Shown here: one piece after another, positions 16,207 through 25,248 of the stretch | How the letters are laid out: the number at the start of each line of letters is the position of its first letter | How positions within the stretch are numbered: the first letter of the stretch is position 1 | NCBI RefSeq assembly: GCF_027857615.1 | Contig: NZ_JAQIFT010000008.1 | Coordinates: 1 to 64,000, forward strand | Length of the DNA stretch: 64,000 nt | Direction of reading: 5' to 3' | Source: Holtiella tumoricola | GTDB lineage: Bacteria > Bacillota > Clostridia > Lachnospirales > Cellulosilyticaceae | The notes under the pieces: generated by a model | The model's database searches: none | Told to the model about the DNA's origin: nothing | What the model saw: the letters and a program-made list of their open reading frames with translations, nothing else | Program-made: the position numbers and the translations under genes

Positions 16207-18555
16207 ATGAACACACTTAAACTTTGGTACAAACAACCTTCTCCTATATGGACTCATTCACTTCCTCTCGGGAATGGCCATTTAGGTGCTATGGTAGACG
16301 GTGGTATTTATAAAACATGTTTTCAGCTTAATGACGATACACTTTGGTCAGGCTACCCTCGTGATCTTCATCTTGTCAATGATGCAACTGCTTATGAACA
16401 AGCTAAAGAAGCAACTTTAAACCAAGACTATCAAGAAGCCGAAAAAATCTTAGAAGACAAGTTACTTGGAGGTTGGACAGAGGCCTATCTACCTCTTGGT
16501 GAACTTAGCTTATCTTTTCCTTTTGATCCAGCTCTTGAGATAACAAACTATACGCGTACGTTAGATTTAGAAACAGCTTGTCACACGACCCAGTACACTA
16601 TTGGTAATACTACAATCTACCAAGAATCTTTTATTAGTGCACCTCACGATGCACTCTATATCCATTTAACAAGTAGTACTAAAGGTTTTTTATCTACAAC
16701 AATCAACCTTACTAGTCCCTTAAATGCTAAAGTTCAAGTCCAAAACGATGGCATTGAATTAGATGGCATTGCTCCATCTCACGTAGAACCAAACTATGTA
16801 CATTGCCTACCTGAAGAAGGCGTTCTCTACTTTGATGAACCTGAAAGAAAAGGTATGCGTTTTGGTACTACCCTAAAAGTGCTTACTGAAGATGGTGTGT
16901 GTTCTTACAACAATGATGGGATAGTGGTTGAAAATGCTACAACCATTACTATTGTACTCAGTGCTAAAACAAGCTTTAATGGCGCATTTAAACACCCTTA
17001 TCTAGAAGGCATCGACTACAAAGCTTATCTTGACAATACATTAGCACAAGCTACTGCTATTGATTTTGCTACTGCAAAAGCTTTACACCTTGCTGATTAT
17101 ACAAATTACTTTAACCGTGTAACACTAGAACTTCCTACAAGTGAGCAAGAGGCTCTTCCTACAGATGAGCGTCTTAAAGCTTTCACCCAGGATCAATCTG
17201 ACACCGGTCTGGCTTCTCTACTCTTCCACTATGGACGTTATTTACTTATTTCTAGTTCCAGACCTGGTACTCAAGCAGCTAACCTTCAAGGCATATGGAA
17301 TGAGGAGCTTCGTGCACCATGGAGTTCTAACTATACAGTCAATATAAATACTGAAATGAATTACTGGCCAAGTGAAGTATGTAACCTCTCAGAACTTCAT
17401 ACACCTCTCTTTGACTTAATTCATGACATTAGTATCAAGGGACAAGAAACAGCTAAAAAATATTACAATGCTTCTGGTTTTGTAGCCCATCACAATATTG
17501 ACCTTTGGCGACAAACAACACCTGTAGGCAATCATGGTGCTGGTAGTGCTGTTTATGGCTATTGGAACTTAGGAAGTGGTTGGTTGAGTACACATCTTTA
17601 CCAACACTATCTCTATACATTAGATCAAGATTTCTTAAAAGAAATTTATCCAATTTTAAAAGGTGCAGCTTGGTTCTATAGTGATTTACTCGTTCAAGAT
17701 TCAGATGGTCACTACTTCTTGCCAATGTCTACGTCACCAGAAAACTGCTTTAACCATAACGGTCAGTCTTTAAGTGTATGTGAAACAACAACTATGACTA
17801 CTGCCATCGTTAAAGAAACCTTCAAAAACTGCTTAGAGGCTATAGCTATCCTTGGTCTTGATGATGACATTCAAGCTACATTAAGCACTCAACTTGCTCA
17901 TTTTCTTCCTTACCAAATAAGCGAACGCGGTACACTTATCGAATGGTCAAATGACTTTGCTGAGACAGACCAAACACATCGTCATGTATCACACCTTTAT
18001 CCATTATTCCCTGGTGAGGAATTTAGCTTTAAAGCAACACCTGAACTTGTAGAAGCAAGTAAACAAAGCCTTCTTGTTCGTGGTGATGATGGTACGGGGT
18101 GGAGCTTAGGTTGGAAAATTAACCTTTGGGCCAAACTACGTGATGGTAATCATGCACTCAAACTTGTAGAACGTCAACTTCGCTTAGTAGATAATACTTC
18201 AACCGAAATGCATCACGGTGGTGGTACTTATACCAATCTCTTCGATGCCCATCCACCATTCCAGATAGATGGTAACTTTGGTGTAACCTCTGGTATTTGT
18301 CATATGTTGGCTGAGAGCCATATAGGAGAAGTTTATCTTCTACCTGCTCTACCAGACAAATGGCATACAGGCAAAGTAACAGGCCTTAAAATTAAAGGTA
18401 ATATTACATTAAATATGAATTGGAAAGATGGACAACTTTTAGATACTACTTTTGTATCTCCTATTTCACAAACACTAACTGTACATTATAACCATCGTAC
18501 AACTTCCATTCATCTATTAAAAAATCAGCCTTACTCTTTTATAAAGTTAAGATAA
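16207..18555 (+). CDS. Alpha-L-fucosidase, GH95
   Basis: A 782-residue GH95 enzyme. The N-terminal beta-sandwich begins with LWYKQPSPIWTHSLPLGNGHLGAMV and NDDTLWSGYPRD. The catalytic (alpha/alpha) barrel has NLQGIWNEELRAPWSS, the NINTEMNYWPSE motif with the conserved Asn pair, WRQTTPVG, TDQTHRHVSHLYPLFPG and GGGTYTNLFDAHPPFQIDGNFG. GH95 enzymes invert alpha-1,2-linked L-fucose, as on H-antigen and milk or mucin glycans; some act on alpha-L-galactose. No signal peptide. Placed 25 bases before GH110, clearly one operon. The fucosidase call is by family; the specificity for alpha-1,2 is inferred. Confidence 0.92.
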   Translation: MNTLKLWYKQPSPIWTHSLPLGNGHLGAMVDGGIYKTCFQLNDDTLWSGYPRDLHLVNDATAYEQAKEATLNQDYQEAEKILEDKLLGGWTEAYLPLGELSLSFPFDPALEITNYTRTLDLETACHTTQYTIGNTTIYQESFISAPHDALYIHLTSSTKGFLSTTINLTSPLNAKVQVQNDGIELDGIAPSHVEPNYVHCLPEEGVLYFDEPERKGMRFGTTLKVLTEDGVCSYNNDGIVVENATTITIVLSAKTSFNGAFKHPYLEGIDYKAYLDNTLAQATAIDFATAKALHLADYTNYFNRVTLELPTSEQEALPTDERLKAFTQDQSDTGLASLLFHYGRYLLISSSRPGTQAANLQGIWNEELRAPWSSNYTVNINTEMNYWPSEVCNLSELHTPLFDLIHDISIKGQETAKKYYNASGFVAHHNIDLWRQTTPVGNHGAGSAVYGYWNLGSGWLSTHLYQHYLYTLDQDFLKEIYPILKGAAWFYSDLLVQDSDGHYFLPMSTSPENCFNHNGQSLSVCETTTMTTAIVKETFKNCLEAIAILGLDDDIQATLSTQLAHFLPYQISERGTLIEWSNDFAETDQTHRHVSHLYPLFPGEEFSFKATPELVEASKQSLLVRGDDGTGWSLGWKINLWAKLRDGNHALKLVERQLRLVDNTSTEMHHGGGTYTNLFDAHPPFQIDGNFGVTSGICHMLAESHIGEVYLLPALPDKWHTGKVTGLKIKGNITLNMNWKDGQLLDTTFVSPISQTLTVHYNHRTTSIHLLKNQPYSFIKLR

Positions 18556-18580
18556 TTCAACAATCCTTAAGGAGATTACT

Positions 18581-20368
18581 ATGACAACACTTAACAAGAT
18601 TTATGCTAAAGATTTTGGTATCTTACCAAATACAAGCCAGGACATGACCAATCTTTTTGCCAAAATGTTTGCAGTTTATCCAAGCCACGCCCACTTCGTA
18701 TTAGAAAAAGGTACTTATCATTTTTCTTCTGACCAGGCTATACAAGCTGACTACTATTTTTCTAATACAGATCAAGAAAATCCACGTCATCTTTCCATTC
18801 TAATTAAAGATATGGATAATATCATTTTAGATGGTGCTGGTAGTACTTTTATCTATGCTGGCCAAACTACACCTATTGCTATTGACCATTCAAGTAACGT
18901 TACGGTGAAAGATATTACTATTGACTGGGATATTCCTCTTTCTGCTGAAGGTGAAGTTGTTGCTTCTTGCAAAGAATATGTAGATATGTATATTGATCCC
19001 AAGATGTATCCACATAGCATCAAAGATAACCTTTTATGCTTCCAAGGAGAAAACTGGGAGTCTTCTAACACTACACTCTATAACCCATTTGTAGAATTTG
19101 ACCATGTTACAAAAAAATTAGCTTATCGTACTGGGGACTTCTTCAATAGCTCTAAACATGAACAATTAGAAAACGGTACTATTCGTTTCCATGGTAATTT
19201 TAATCCTATTCCTACAGTAGGAAACTTCGGTGTTCTTAGACATAACAAACGTCTTCATCCAGGACTCTTCCTAAATCAAAGTGATCATCTCTCACTCCAT
19301 AACATTATCATTCACAATACAGGTGGTTTAGGAATCTTAACACAATTTTGTGATACTATCCATTATAAAGGGATACGTTTTGAGCCAAACCATTCTAAAG
19401 GTCGCCGTGTAATAAGCGGACATGATGATGGGCTTCATTGCTCTAATAATAGAGGTTCTATTACAGTAGAAAATTGTTGGTTCTATGGACTTATGGATGA
19501 TCCTATTAATGTTCATGGTACTTCTGTACGTATTACAAAAGTGGTAGATAGCCATACCTTAAAAGGAATTTTTGTTCACCACCAAGCTTATGGGTTTGAC
19601 TGCTGGTCTGAAGTAGGACATGAAATCTCCTTTATCGAAAATTTATCTATGGCTTCTTATGGAACAAATAAAACTAAAGACTTTAAATTACTTTCTCCAA
19701 CAGAGTTTGAGATTACTTTTGAAGACGTTATTCCTGAAGGGATTAAGTCAGGAGATGCATTAGAAAATCTCACAAACTCTCCAAGTTTACTTTGTAGAAA
19801 TAACTACTTTGGTAGCTGTAGAGCACGTGGCGTACTGGTTTCTACACCACGCCACGTAATCATTGAAAATAATGTTTTCGATTCAGCAGGTTCAGGTATT
19901 TTAATTGCTGGGGATGCCAATGAATGGTATGAATCAGGTGCTTGTACAGACGTTATTATTCGTAATAACCACTTCAATGAATGTGTAAGTTCTATGTATC
20001 AATTCTGTGAAGGTATTATTAGTATTTGTCCAGAAATCCCACAACCAGTACTTGATAAACCATTCCATAGAAATATCCGCATTACAAATAATACCTTTAC
20101 AGCTTTTGACTATTCTGTACTCTATGCTCTCAGTGTAGATAGTTTAGAATTTAGTAATAATAAAATTATTAGAAGTTATATGTATGAACCATATGGTAAT
20201 CGTCATCATATGATCAATCTAGATTATTGTCAGAATGTTCGCATTGAAAATAATGCACTGCTCGGTGATGTTCTTGGTCAAGATATCCACACAAAAGGTA
20301 TGAACTCTGGTGATAACCAAGAGAATGTAATGCCTATTTCTTCTACAGGAGCACTACAAACATTATAG
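18581..20368 (+). CDS. Alpha-1,3-galactosidase, GH110 (beta-helix)
   Basis: A 595-residue right-handed parallel beta-helix protein. Diagnostic stretches are KDFGILPNTSQDMT, VLEKGTYHFSSDQA, LILDGAGSTF, and above all HDDGLHCSNNRGSITVENC followed by FYGLMDDPINVHGTSVRI, which I associate with GH110. This family removes alpha-1,3-linked galactose from the blood-group B antigen (GalB subtype also from linear alpha-Gal). Together with GH95 and GH35 it could trim Gal-alpha-1,3-(Fuc-alpha-1,2)-Gal termini stepwise. No signal peptide, so intracellular. Whether it is subtype A or B cannot be read by eye. A strong bidirectional terminator follows at 20451-20487. Confidence 0.88.
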   Translation: MTTLNKIYAKDFGILPNTSQDMTNLFAKMFAVYPSHAHFVLEKGTYHFSSDQAIQADYYFSNTDQENPRHLSILIKDMDNIILDGAGSTFIYAGQTTPIAIDHSSNVTVKDITIDWDIPLSAEGEVVASCKEYVDMYIDPKMYPHSIKDNLLCFQGENWESSNTTLYNPFVEFDHVTKKLAYRTGDFFNSSKHEQLENGTIRFHGNFNPIPTVGNFGVLRHNKRLHPGLFLNQSDHLSLHNIIIHNTGGLGILTQFCDTIHYKGIRFEPNHSKGRRVISGHDDGLHCSNNRGSITVENCWFYGLMDDPINVHGTSVRITKVVDSHTLKGIFVHHQAYGFDCWSEVGHEISFIENLSMASYGTNKTKDFKLLSPTEFEITFEDVIPEGIKSGDALENLTNSPSLLCRNNYFGSCRARGVLVSTPRHVIIENNVFDSAGSGILIAGDANEWYESGACTDVIIRNNHFNECVSSMYQFCEGIISICPEIPQPVLDKPFHRNIRITNNTFTAFDYSVLYALSVDSLEFSNNKIIRSYMYEPYGNRHHMINLDYCQNVRIENNALLGDVLGQDIHTKGMNSGDNQENVMPISSTGALQTL

Positions 20369-20450
20369 AAGTCGTTAACTTCTTTATATTATTAACCATA
20401 TTGCAATAAGATTCTCTTACTAATCTCCTTGATCATTAAGGTGTATGTAA

Positions 20451-20487
20451 TAAAAAAGGTATCGTCTTCAGGCGATACCTTTTTTAT
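20451..20487. terminator. Bidirectional terminator
   Basis: AAAAAAGGTATCG pairs with CGATACCTTTTTT around an 8-base loop, with A-tract and T-tract on the two sides. It serves the GH35-GH95-GH110 operon on the plus strand and the bioY-DUF1284 operon on the minus strand. Confidence 0.9.
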
Positions 20488-20903
20488 TACTCTATCCAAC
20501 TACGTTGTTGTTTTTCTATTTTATCTTTACTACATACACCTTTTTTATACCATTCACAGCTACTACAAATGGAACTAAAAAGTTCATAAGAATAGCCACT
20601 ATAAATCTCATCTATAATCTGCTTAAAAGGATAAACCTTATATTCCTCTAATTTATATTTATCTAGTGTTCCTTGGTCTAGTAATTCTACCTTTTGAGAA
20701 CTTCTACATATAGAATCTTCTAGATAAGGACAGGCCTTACATAAGCTATCACTTCTTTTTTCTAGCAGTACCAACTGCTCCTTATCCTTTCTTAGCTGCT
20801 CTACAATCTGAGTCATATTGCTAACAAAATCTTCACTATATCCTTTTCCCTCATAAAAAAATATACAGTTTATATGATGGGGCCTAAGCTTTAATACTTT
20901 CAT
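20487..20903 (-). CDS. DUF1284 protein with two Cys clusters
   Basis: A 138-residue protein of DUF1284, recognised from the N-terminal LRPHHINCIFFYEGKGYSEDFVSNM. Two similar cysteine clusters are visible: C-K-A-C-x8-C (middle) and C-S-S-C-x8-C (C-terminus), which could bind metal or an Fe-S cluster. Its function is not known. It overlaps bioY by 20 bases with its ribosome site AGAGGG inside bioY, so the two are co-expressed and a link to biotin uptake is an inference from context only. Confidence 0.8.
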   Translation of the reverse strand: MKVLKLRPHHINCIFFYEGKGYSEDFVSNMTQIVEQLRKDKEQLVLLEKRSDSLCKACPYLEDSICRSSQKVELLDQGTLDKYKLEEYKVYPFKQIIDEIYSGYSYELFSSICSSCEWYKKGVCSKDKIEKQQRSWIE

Positions 20904-21432
20904 TTAATATCCCTCTAAGTTGCTTTTTCATTTGAAGCCCTACCCCAACAGCTACCCCTGTTAAAATAAGGTCTTTTATAATATAAGGGTATACCCCTAC
21001 AACCATTGCCTCCTGGAATGATAGATTAAGTACCCCTTTTAGTTGTAATGTGCCTATAAAATAATTCATTATAAGTCCTATGTAAGCACCTAATATAAGT
21101 ATTTTTTTATTCTTTTGCTCTGCTGCTTTTCCAATAATAAATGCAAGCACAATAAATCCTGTTATATATCCACCAGTAGGGCCTACTATCACGCTAAATC
21201 CTCTACTAAAATTAGCAAATACAGGAATACCTATAGCTCCTATTAACGTATAGACAATCATGGCTAATGTAGATATCTTTGCTTCTAATATAACTGCTAA
21301 TAAGACAGCCCCAAAAACTTGTAATGTAAGTGGAACGGTTGGAAATGGAATAGCTAACTGTGAAAATACACCCATCAATGCAGCGCTTAGACCTACAAGT
21401 GTCATCTCTTTTGTCGTAATCTTTCCCTTCAT
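20884..21432 (-). CDS. bioY: Biotin transporter BioY
   Basis: A 182-residue hydrophobic protein of the BioY family, the substrate-binding S-component of energy-coupling-factor biotin uptake. Seen: N-terminal TTKEMTLVGLSAALMGVFSQLAIP, PTVPLTLQVFGAVL, the FSRGFSVIVGPTGGYITGF core, and about six membrane segments. No ECF ATPase or EcfT gene is nearby, so it must use a shared energising module encoded elsewhere or act alone. It is led by a promoter overlapping a BirA-like inverted repeat at 21488-21518, which suggests repression by biotin-bound BirA. Confidence 0.93.
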   Translation of the reverse strand: MKGKITTKEMTLVGLSAALMGVFSQLAIPFPTVPLTLQVFGAVLLAVILEAKISTLAMIVYTLIGAIGIPVFANFSRGFSVIVGPTGGYITGFIVLAFIIGKAAEQKNKKILILGAYIGLIMNYFIGTLQLKGVLNLSFQEAMVVGVYPYIIKDLILTGVAVGVGLQMKKQLRGILNESIKA

Positions 21433-21464
21433 CTTAATCCCTCCATTAATTTCTTGATAGTTAT

Positions 21465-21518
21465 ATCATAACCTATCCCCTCTTTTTAGTAAACCTTTTT
21501 ACTTTTACTAAGTTTACT
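21465..21518 (-). promoter_or_regulatory. bioY promoter with BirA-like operator
   Basis: On the minus strand -35 TTTACT (21488-21493), a 17-base spacer and -10 TATGAT (21465-21470). An inverted repeat AGTAAAC-N17-GTTTACT spans 21488-21518 and overlaps the -35 box. Spacing and half-sites resemble Firmicute BirA operators (GTTAAC-type halves 14-17 bases apart), but the match is not exact. The rest of 21519-21690 is AT-rich with nothing further visible. Confidence 0.5.
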
Positions 21519-21696
21519 TTTAAATCTTATCTTTTATTTAATTACATTTTATATATCTTCTATTTATAATAATATAATCTATCCTTTATTTAATCTTATT
21601 ACCCTATATTAATCTCCTTATATTTCTATAATCATTTAGTTACTAGAGATAATCTATAGTATCTGTTTCCTCCTATGGAACAATAATTCCTTATAC

Positions 21697-21730
21697 AAAA
21701 AATAGAGTGTCTGAATAGACACCCTATTTT
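21697..21730 (-). terminator. Terminator of the bgl operon
   Basis: AAAATAG/CTATTTT and GTGTCT/AGACAC form a stem with one internal mismatch and a 4-base loop, eight bases after the GH1 stop codon. It ends the licT-PTS-GH1 transcript. Confidence 0.8.
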
Positions 21731-21737
21731 CTATTTA

Positions 21738-23159
21738 TTATAACCCGTTATTAGCAATAACGTTTTTGTACCAATCAAATGATTTTTTCTTGTAACGTTT
21801 TAAGTTTCCATTACCTGCATTATCTTTATCTACATAAATAAAGCCATAACGTTTTTTCATTTCTCCTGTTGATGCACTAACTAAATCGATGCATCCCCAA
21901 GTCGTATAACCTAATAAATCAACGCCATCTAATTCAACAGCTTTAATCATTTCTTTAATATGTGCCTCTAAATAAGCAATACGATAATCATCTTCTACTG
22001 TCTCATTTTCACCCAGTACATCTACTGCACCTAATCCATTTTCTACGATGAAAAGTGGTTTTTGATAACGATCATATAAGGCATTCATTGTTACTCTAAG
22101 CCCTAATGGGTCAATTTGCCATCCCCATTCACTCGCTTGTAAGTGTGGGTTTTTAAGTGTCGCAATAACATTTCCTGCGGTTCTTTCTCCCACATTTGGA
22201 TCTTTACTTGCAAGTCTTGATGTATAGTAGCTAAAGGCAATATAGTCTACAGTATTTTCTCTTAAAATACGTTCATCATCTGCACCAACTTCTAATTGGA
22301 TATTATTTCTTTCTAAGAATTTTTTAGCATAAGCTGGATAAGCTCCTCTTGATTGAACATCTATAAAGAAATAGTTATTTCTATCTTTCTCCATAGCTTC
22401 TAATACATCCTCTGGCTTACAGCTATATGGATAGAATTGACCTGCTGCTAGCATACAACCCACTTTATTTTCTGGATTAATCTCATGAGCTAACTTCGTT
22501 GCAAGCGCAGAAGCCACAAGTTCATTATGAGCTGCTTGATATTTAACTTGTAGCTCATTTTCTCCTTCTTTAAACATAATACCTGCACCCATAAATGGTA
22601 AATGCATAAGCATATTAATCTCATTAAATGTCATCCAGTACTTAACTTTCCCATTAAAACGTTTAAAGATGACTTCACAATATTTTACGTAAGCATCAAT
22701 CAGTTTACGACTTCTCCATGAACCATATTCTTGTTCTAGAGTTAAAGGTACATCAAAGTGACAGATGGTTACAACAGGTTCAATGTTGTATTTAAGAAGC
22801 TCATCAATAAACGCTTCGTAGAATGCTAAACCTTCTTCATTTGGTTCATTTTCTAGTCCTGTTGGGAATATTCTAGACCAAGCAAATGAAAAGCGATAGC
22901 ATTTAAAGCCCATTTCTGCAAATAATGCAATGTCTTCTTTATAATTATGGTACATATCAATAGCTTCATGAGAAGGGAAATATGCATCTTCTGGTAATGC
23001 ATTATAATGTAACTTTCCTTGCATCACTGCTCTACGATGTTCTCCCCAAGGAATCACATCTACTGTGCCAAGACCTTTACCTCCATCTAAATATCCACCT
23101 TCACATTGGTTGGCAGCTGTTGCACCACCCCATAAAAAATCTTTTCTTAATCCGCTCAT
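21738..23159 (-). CDS. 6-phospho-beta-glucosidase, GH1
   Basis: A 473-residue GH1 enzyme that hydrolyses the phosphorylated beta-glucoside delivered by the adjacent PTS permease. Seen: FLWGGATAANQCEGGY at the start, FSFAWSRIFPTG, acid/base E180 in TFNEINM, the nucleophile in FIVENGLGAVD (~373), and WGCIDLVSASTGEMKKRYGFIYVD near the end, where the S...K...Y trio typical of phospho-sugar enzymes occurs. Cytoplasmic. Last gene of the bgl operon, 67 bases after the PTS gene with an intercistronic palindrome between. The natural substrate (cellobiose, arbutin, salicin or similar) is not determined. Confidence 0.95.
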   Translation of the reverse strand: MSGLRKDFLWGGATAANQCEGGYLDGGKGLGTVDVIPWGEHRRAVMQGKLHYNALPEDAYFPSHEAIDMYHNYKEDIALFAEMGFKCYRFSFAWSRIFPTGLENEPNEEGLAFYEAFIDELLKYNIEPVVTICHFDVPLTLEQEYGSWRSRKLIDAYVKYCEVIFKRFNGKVKYWMTFNEINMLMHLPFMGAGIMFKEGENELQVKYQAAHNELVASALATKLAHEINPENKVGCMLAAGQFYPYSCKPEDVLEAMEKDRNNYFFIDVQSRGAYPAYAKKFLERNNIQLEVGADDERILRENTVDYIAFSYYTSRLASKDPNVGERTAGNVIATLKNPHLQASEWGWQIDPLGLRVTMNALYDRYQKPLFIVENGLGAVDVLGENETVEDDYRIAYLEAHIKEMIKAVELDGVDLLGYTTWGCIDLVSASTGEMKKRYGFIYVDKDNAGNGNLKRYKKKSFDWYKNVIANNGL

Positions 23160-23180
23160 TCTCGTTCCTCTTTTCTCAAA

Positions 23181-23203
23181 AGGGGGACATAGCTATGTCC
23201 CCT
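23181..23203 (-). promoter_or_regulatory. Perfect palindrome between PTS and GH1 genes
   Basis: A 20-base perfect palindrome made of GGGGACATAG and CTATGTCCCC. On the mRNA it would form a strong hairpin followed by only four U residues, so it may be a partial terminator or a 3'-end stabiliser that lowers or decouples GH1 expression from the permease. Confidence 0.5.
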
Positions 23204-23226
23204 CTTAGTTTTATTCTATTGTCCTA

Positions 23227-25107
23227 TTATTTAAGCACCTTGATGATTTCATCCCCTAATTTTACTAAGCGGTCATCAATGGCAAAGATATTTGTAAAAT
23301 CGTCTGTATTAGTAATGATTACTGGTGTAATAACATCGTATCCTTCTGATTTAATGCCTTCAATATCAAAATCTACAATAGGTGTTCCAACTTCTACTTT
23401 ATCTCCTGCTGATACATGTGTTCTAAAGTATTTTCCACCTAATTTTACTGTATCTAAACCAATGTGCATAAGAAGCTCTACACCATTTTCATCTGTCACT
23501 GCAATAGCATGTTTTGTATCAAATATCATTGTTACTGTTCCTTTTACTGGTGATACAAGTTGTCCTACAGTTGGAATAATAGCCATTCCTTTACCCATGA
23601 TTTCTTCTGCAAAAGTTGGGTCATTTACTGCTTTTAATGGTACTGCTTCACCCATAAGTGGTGCACAAATTGTTGACATTTCACTTGTATGAGCTGCTAC
23701 TACTTCTTTTTTATCTGTTGCCTTTTCTTTTGTATTTGTTTCTTCTTGCTTTGGATCTTTGTAAAGAATTAAACATGCTACGAATGCTACAACAATACTG
23801 ATTGCTGCGCCGATACATGCATAAACGAAGTTAGACATCCCGTCTCCACCAATATAACTTGGTAAAGTTAAAACCCCTGGAGAACCACCTGCAAAGTTTG
23901 CTACACGGAAGATCCCTAAGAACAAGCCACCTACAGCTCCACCAATCATTGATGCGTAAAGAGGTGTTTTAAATCTTAAGTTAACACCGTATAATGCCGG
24001 CTCTGTAATACCACATACACCTGTAATACCTGCTGAAGAAGCAAGTTGTTTGATTTCTTCATCTTTTGTTTTAAATGCTACTGCTAAACTTGCTGCACCT
24101 TGTGCTACGTTTGATGCTAACATACCTGGATAAATAATTGTGTCATAGCCCATTGTCATACGATTGTTGATGCCGATTGGAATAAGACCATAGTGTGTCC
24201 CTGTCATAACAAGTAATGGTGTTAATCCACCAAGAATTGTAGGTACTAACCAGCTACAGTAAGATTCAAGTGTTTTAATACCCATACCAATTTTATCACT
24301 TACAATATATCCAATTGGTCCAATAACAACTAATGTGATAATCCCTGTTACTAATGCTGTAATAAGTGGTTTTGAGAAGAATTTAATTGCTTTTGGAGAA
24401 ATTCTATCTGCGATAGGTTCTACATAAGACATGAACCATACACCTAAAATAATAGGTAATACGCTAGAAGCATAACTTGCTGTTGCAATTGGTAAACCAA
24501 AGACTCTAATCGCTTCACCTGATTCTTTAGCTACATTTACCATACTTACAAAGTTTGGATGTAAAAGCATACCACCAAGCATCATTGCAAGATATGGATT
24601 ACATTTAAATTTCTTAGCTGCTGAGCTTGCAAGTAAAATTGGTAAGAAGTAAAAGGCTGCATCTGCCATAAAGTTAATGACTTGATAACTTTGAGCATCT
24701 GGTGTTATAACTTTACATGCTACTAAAATTGCAAGTACAGCTTTCATCATACCCGCTGCTGTAATAGCTGGTAAGATTGGTGTAAAGATACCTGAAACTG
24801 TATCAATGACTTTTGCTAATGGTTTCTTATTATCTTTTTCATCAGAACTGATTGTACCATCTAAGTCAACTAATTCCATGATTTCTTTATATACGCTACC
24901 AACATCACTTCCGATAATGATTTGGTATTGTCCACCATTACTTACTACTCCCATAATACCTTTTGTATTTTTGAGTTGTGCTGTATTTGCTTTCTTTTCA
25001 TCTTTTAAGTTAAATCTTAATCTTGTCGCACAATGTGTAAGGCCTGAAATATTACTTTCGCCTCCTACAAGTTCCAATATGGTTTTTGCTAATTGTTTGT
25101 AATCCAT
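23227..25107 (-). CDS. PTS beta-glucoside transporter subunit EIIBCA
   Basis: A 626-residue fused permease of the BglF/BglP type. An EIIB domain (~1-90) has phosphocysteine C26 in GLTHCATRLRF. An EIIC membrane domain (~105-455) includes GIFTPILPAITAAGMMKA and GITEPALYGVNLR. An EIIA domain (~480-626) has the phospho-histidine near residue 546 in LLMHIGLDTVKLGGKYF. It imports and phosphorylates beta-glucosides using phosphoenolpyruvate through HPr. It lies between the antiterminator gene, with which it is controlled through a RAT element at 25165-25243, and the GH1 enzyme. Ribosome site AGGAGG eight bases before ATG. Confidence 0.95.
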   Translation of the reverse strand: MDYKQLAKTILELVGGESNISGLTHCATRLRFNLKDEKKANTAQLKNTKGIMGVVSNGGQYQIIIGSDVGSVYKEIMELVDLDGTISSDEKDNKKPLAKVIDTVSGIFTPILPAITAAGMMKAVLAILVACKVITPDAQSYQVINFMADAAFYFLPILLASSAAKKFKCNPYLAMMLGGMLLHPNFVSMVNVAKESGEAIRVFGLPIATASYASSVLPIILGVWFMSYVEPIADRISPKAIKFFSKPLITALVTGIITLVVIGPIGYIVSDKIGMGIKTLESYCSWLVPTILGGLTPLLVMTGTHYGLIPIGINNRMTMGYDTIIYPGMLASNVAQGAASLAVAFKTKDEEIKQLASSAGITGVCGITEPALYGVNLRFKTPLYASMIGGAVGGLFLGIFRVANFAGGSPGVLTLPSYIGGDGMSNFVYACIGAAISIVVAFVACLILYKDPKQEETNTKEKATDKKEVVAAHTSEMSTICAPLMGEAVPLKAVNDPTFAEEIMGKGMAIIPTVGQLVSPVKGTVTMIFDTKHAIAVTDENGVELLMHIGLDTVKLGGKYFRTHVSAGDKVEVGTPIVDFDIEGIKSEGYDVITPVIITNTDDFTNIFAIDDRLVKLGDEIIKVLK

Positions 25108-25164
25108 AGTACTTACCTCCTGTTATGTATAATGTGAACGGTTTTCGACTAAAAAAGGGTATAA

Positions 25165-25243
25165 AAAAATACCTAAATAAAAATCAATTAGTGACTTACT
25201 AATCCATTTCTATTTAGGTATAGCCTACTTAAAGTAACAATCC
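25165..25243 (-). promoter_or_regulatory. RAT antiterminator/terminator element before the PTS gene
   Basis: Minus-strand RNA carries GGATTGTTACT...GTAGGCTATACC (25217-25243), matching the RAT target of LicT/BglG proteins. It overlaps the 5' arm of a terminator: CCTAAATAGA pairs with the TTATTTAGG segment, ending in a U-tract near 25165. Binding of phosphorylation-controlled antiterminator would let RNA polymerase proceed into the PTS gene. Confidence 0.85.
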
Positions 25244-25248
25244 TAATA

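Noticed and set aside
22982..23692. 236-residue plus-strand ORF
   Set aside because: Antisense to the PTS EIIA domain and the GH1 start, no ribosome site, composition of a shadow frame.
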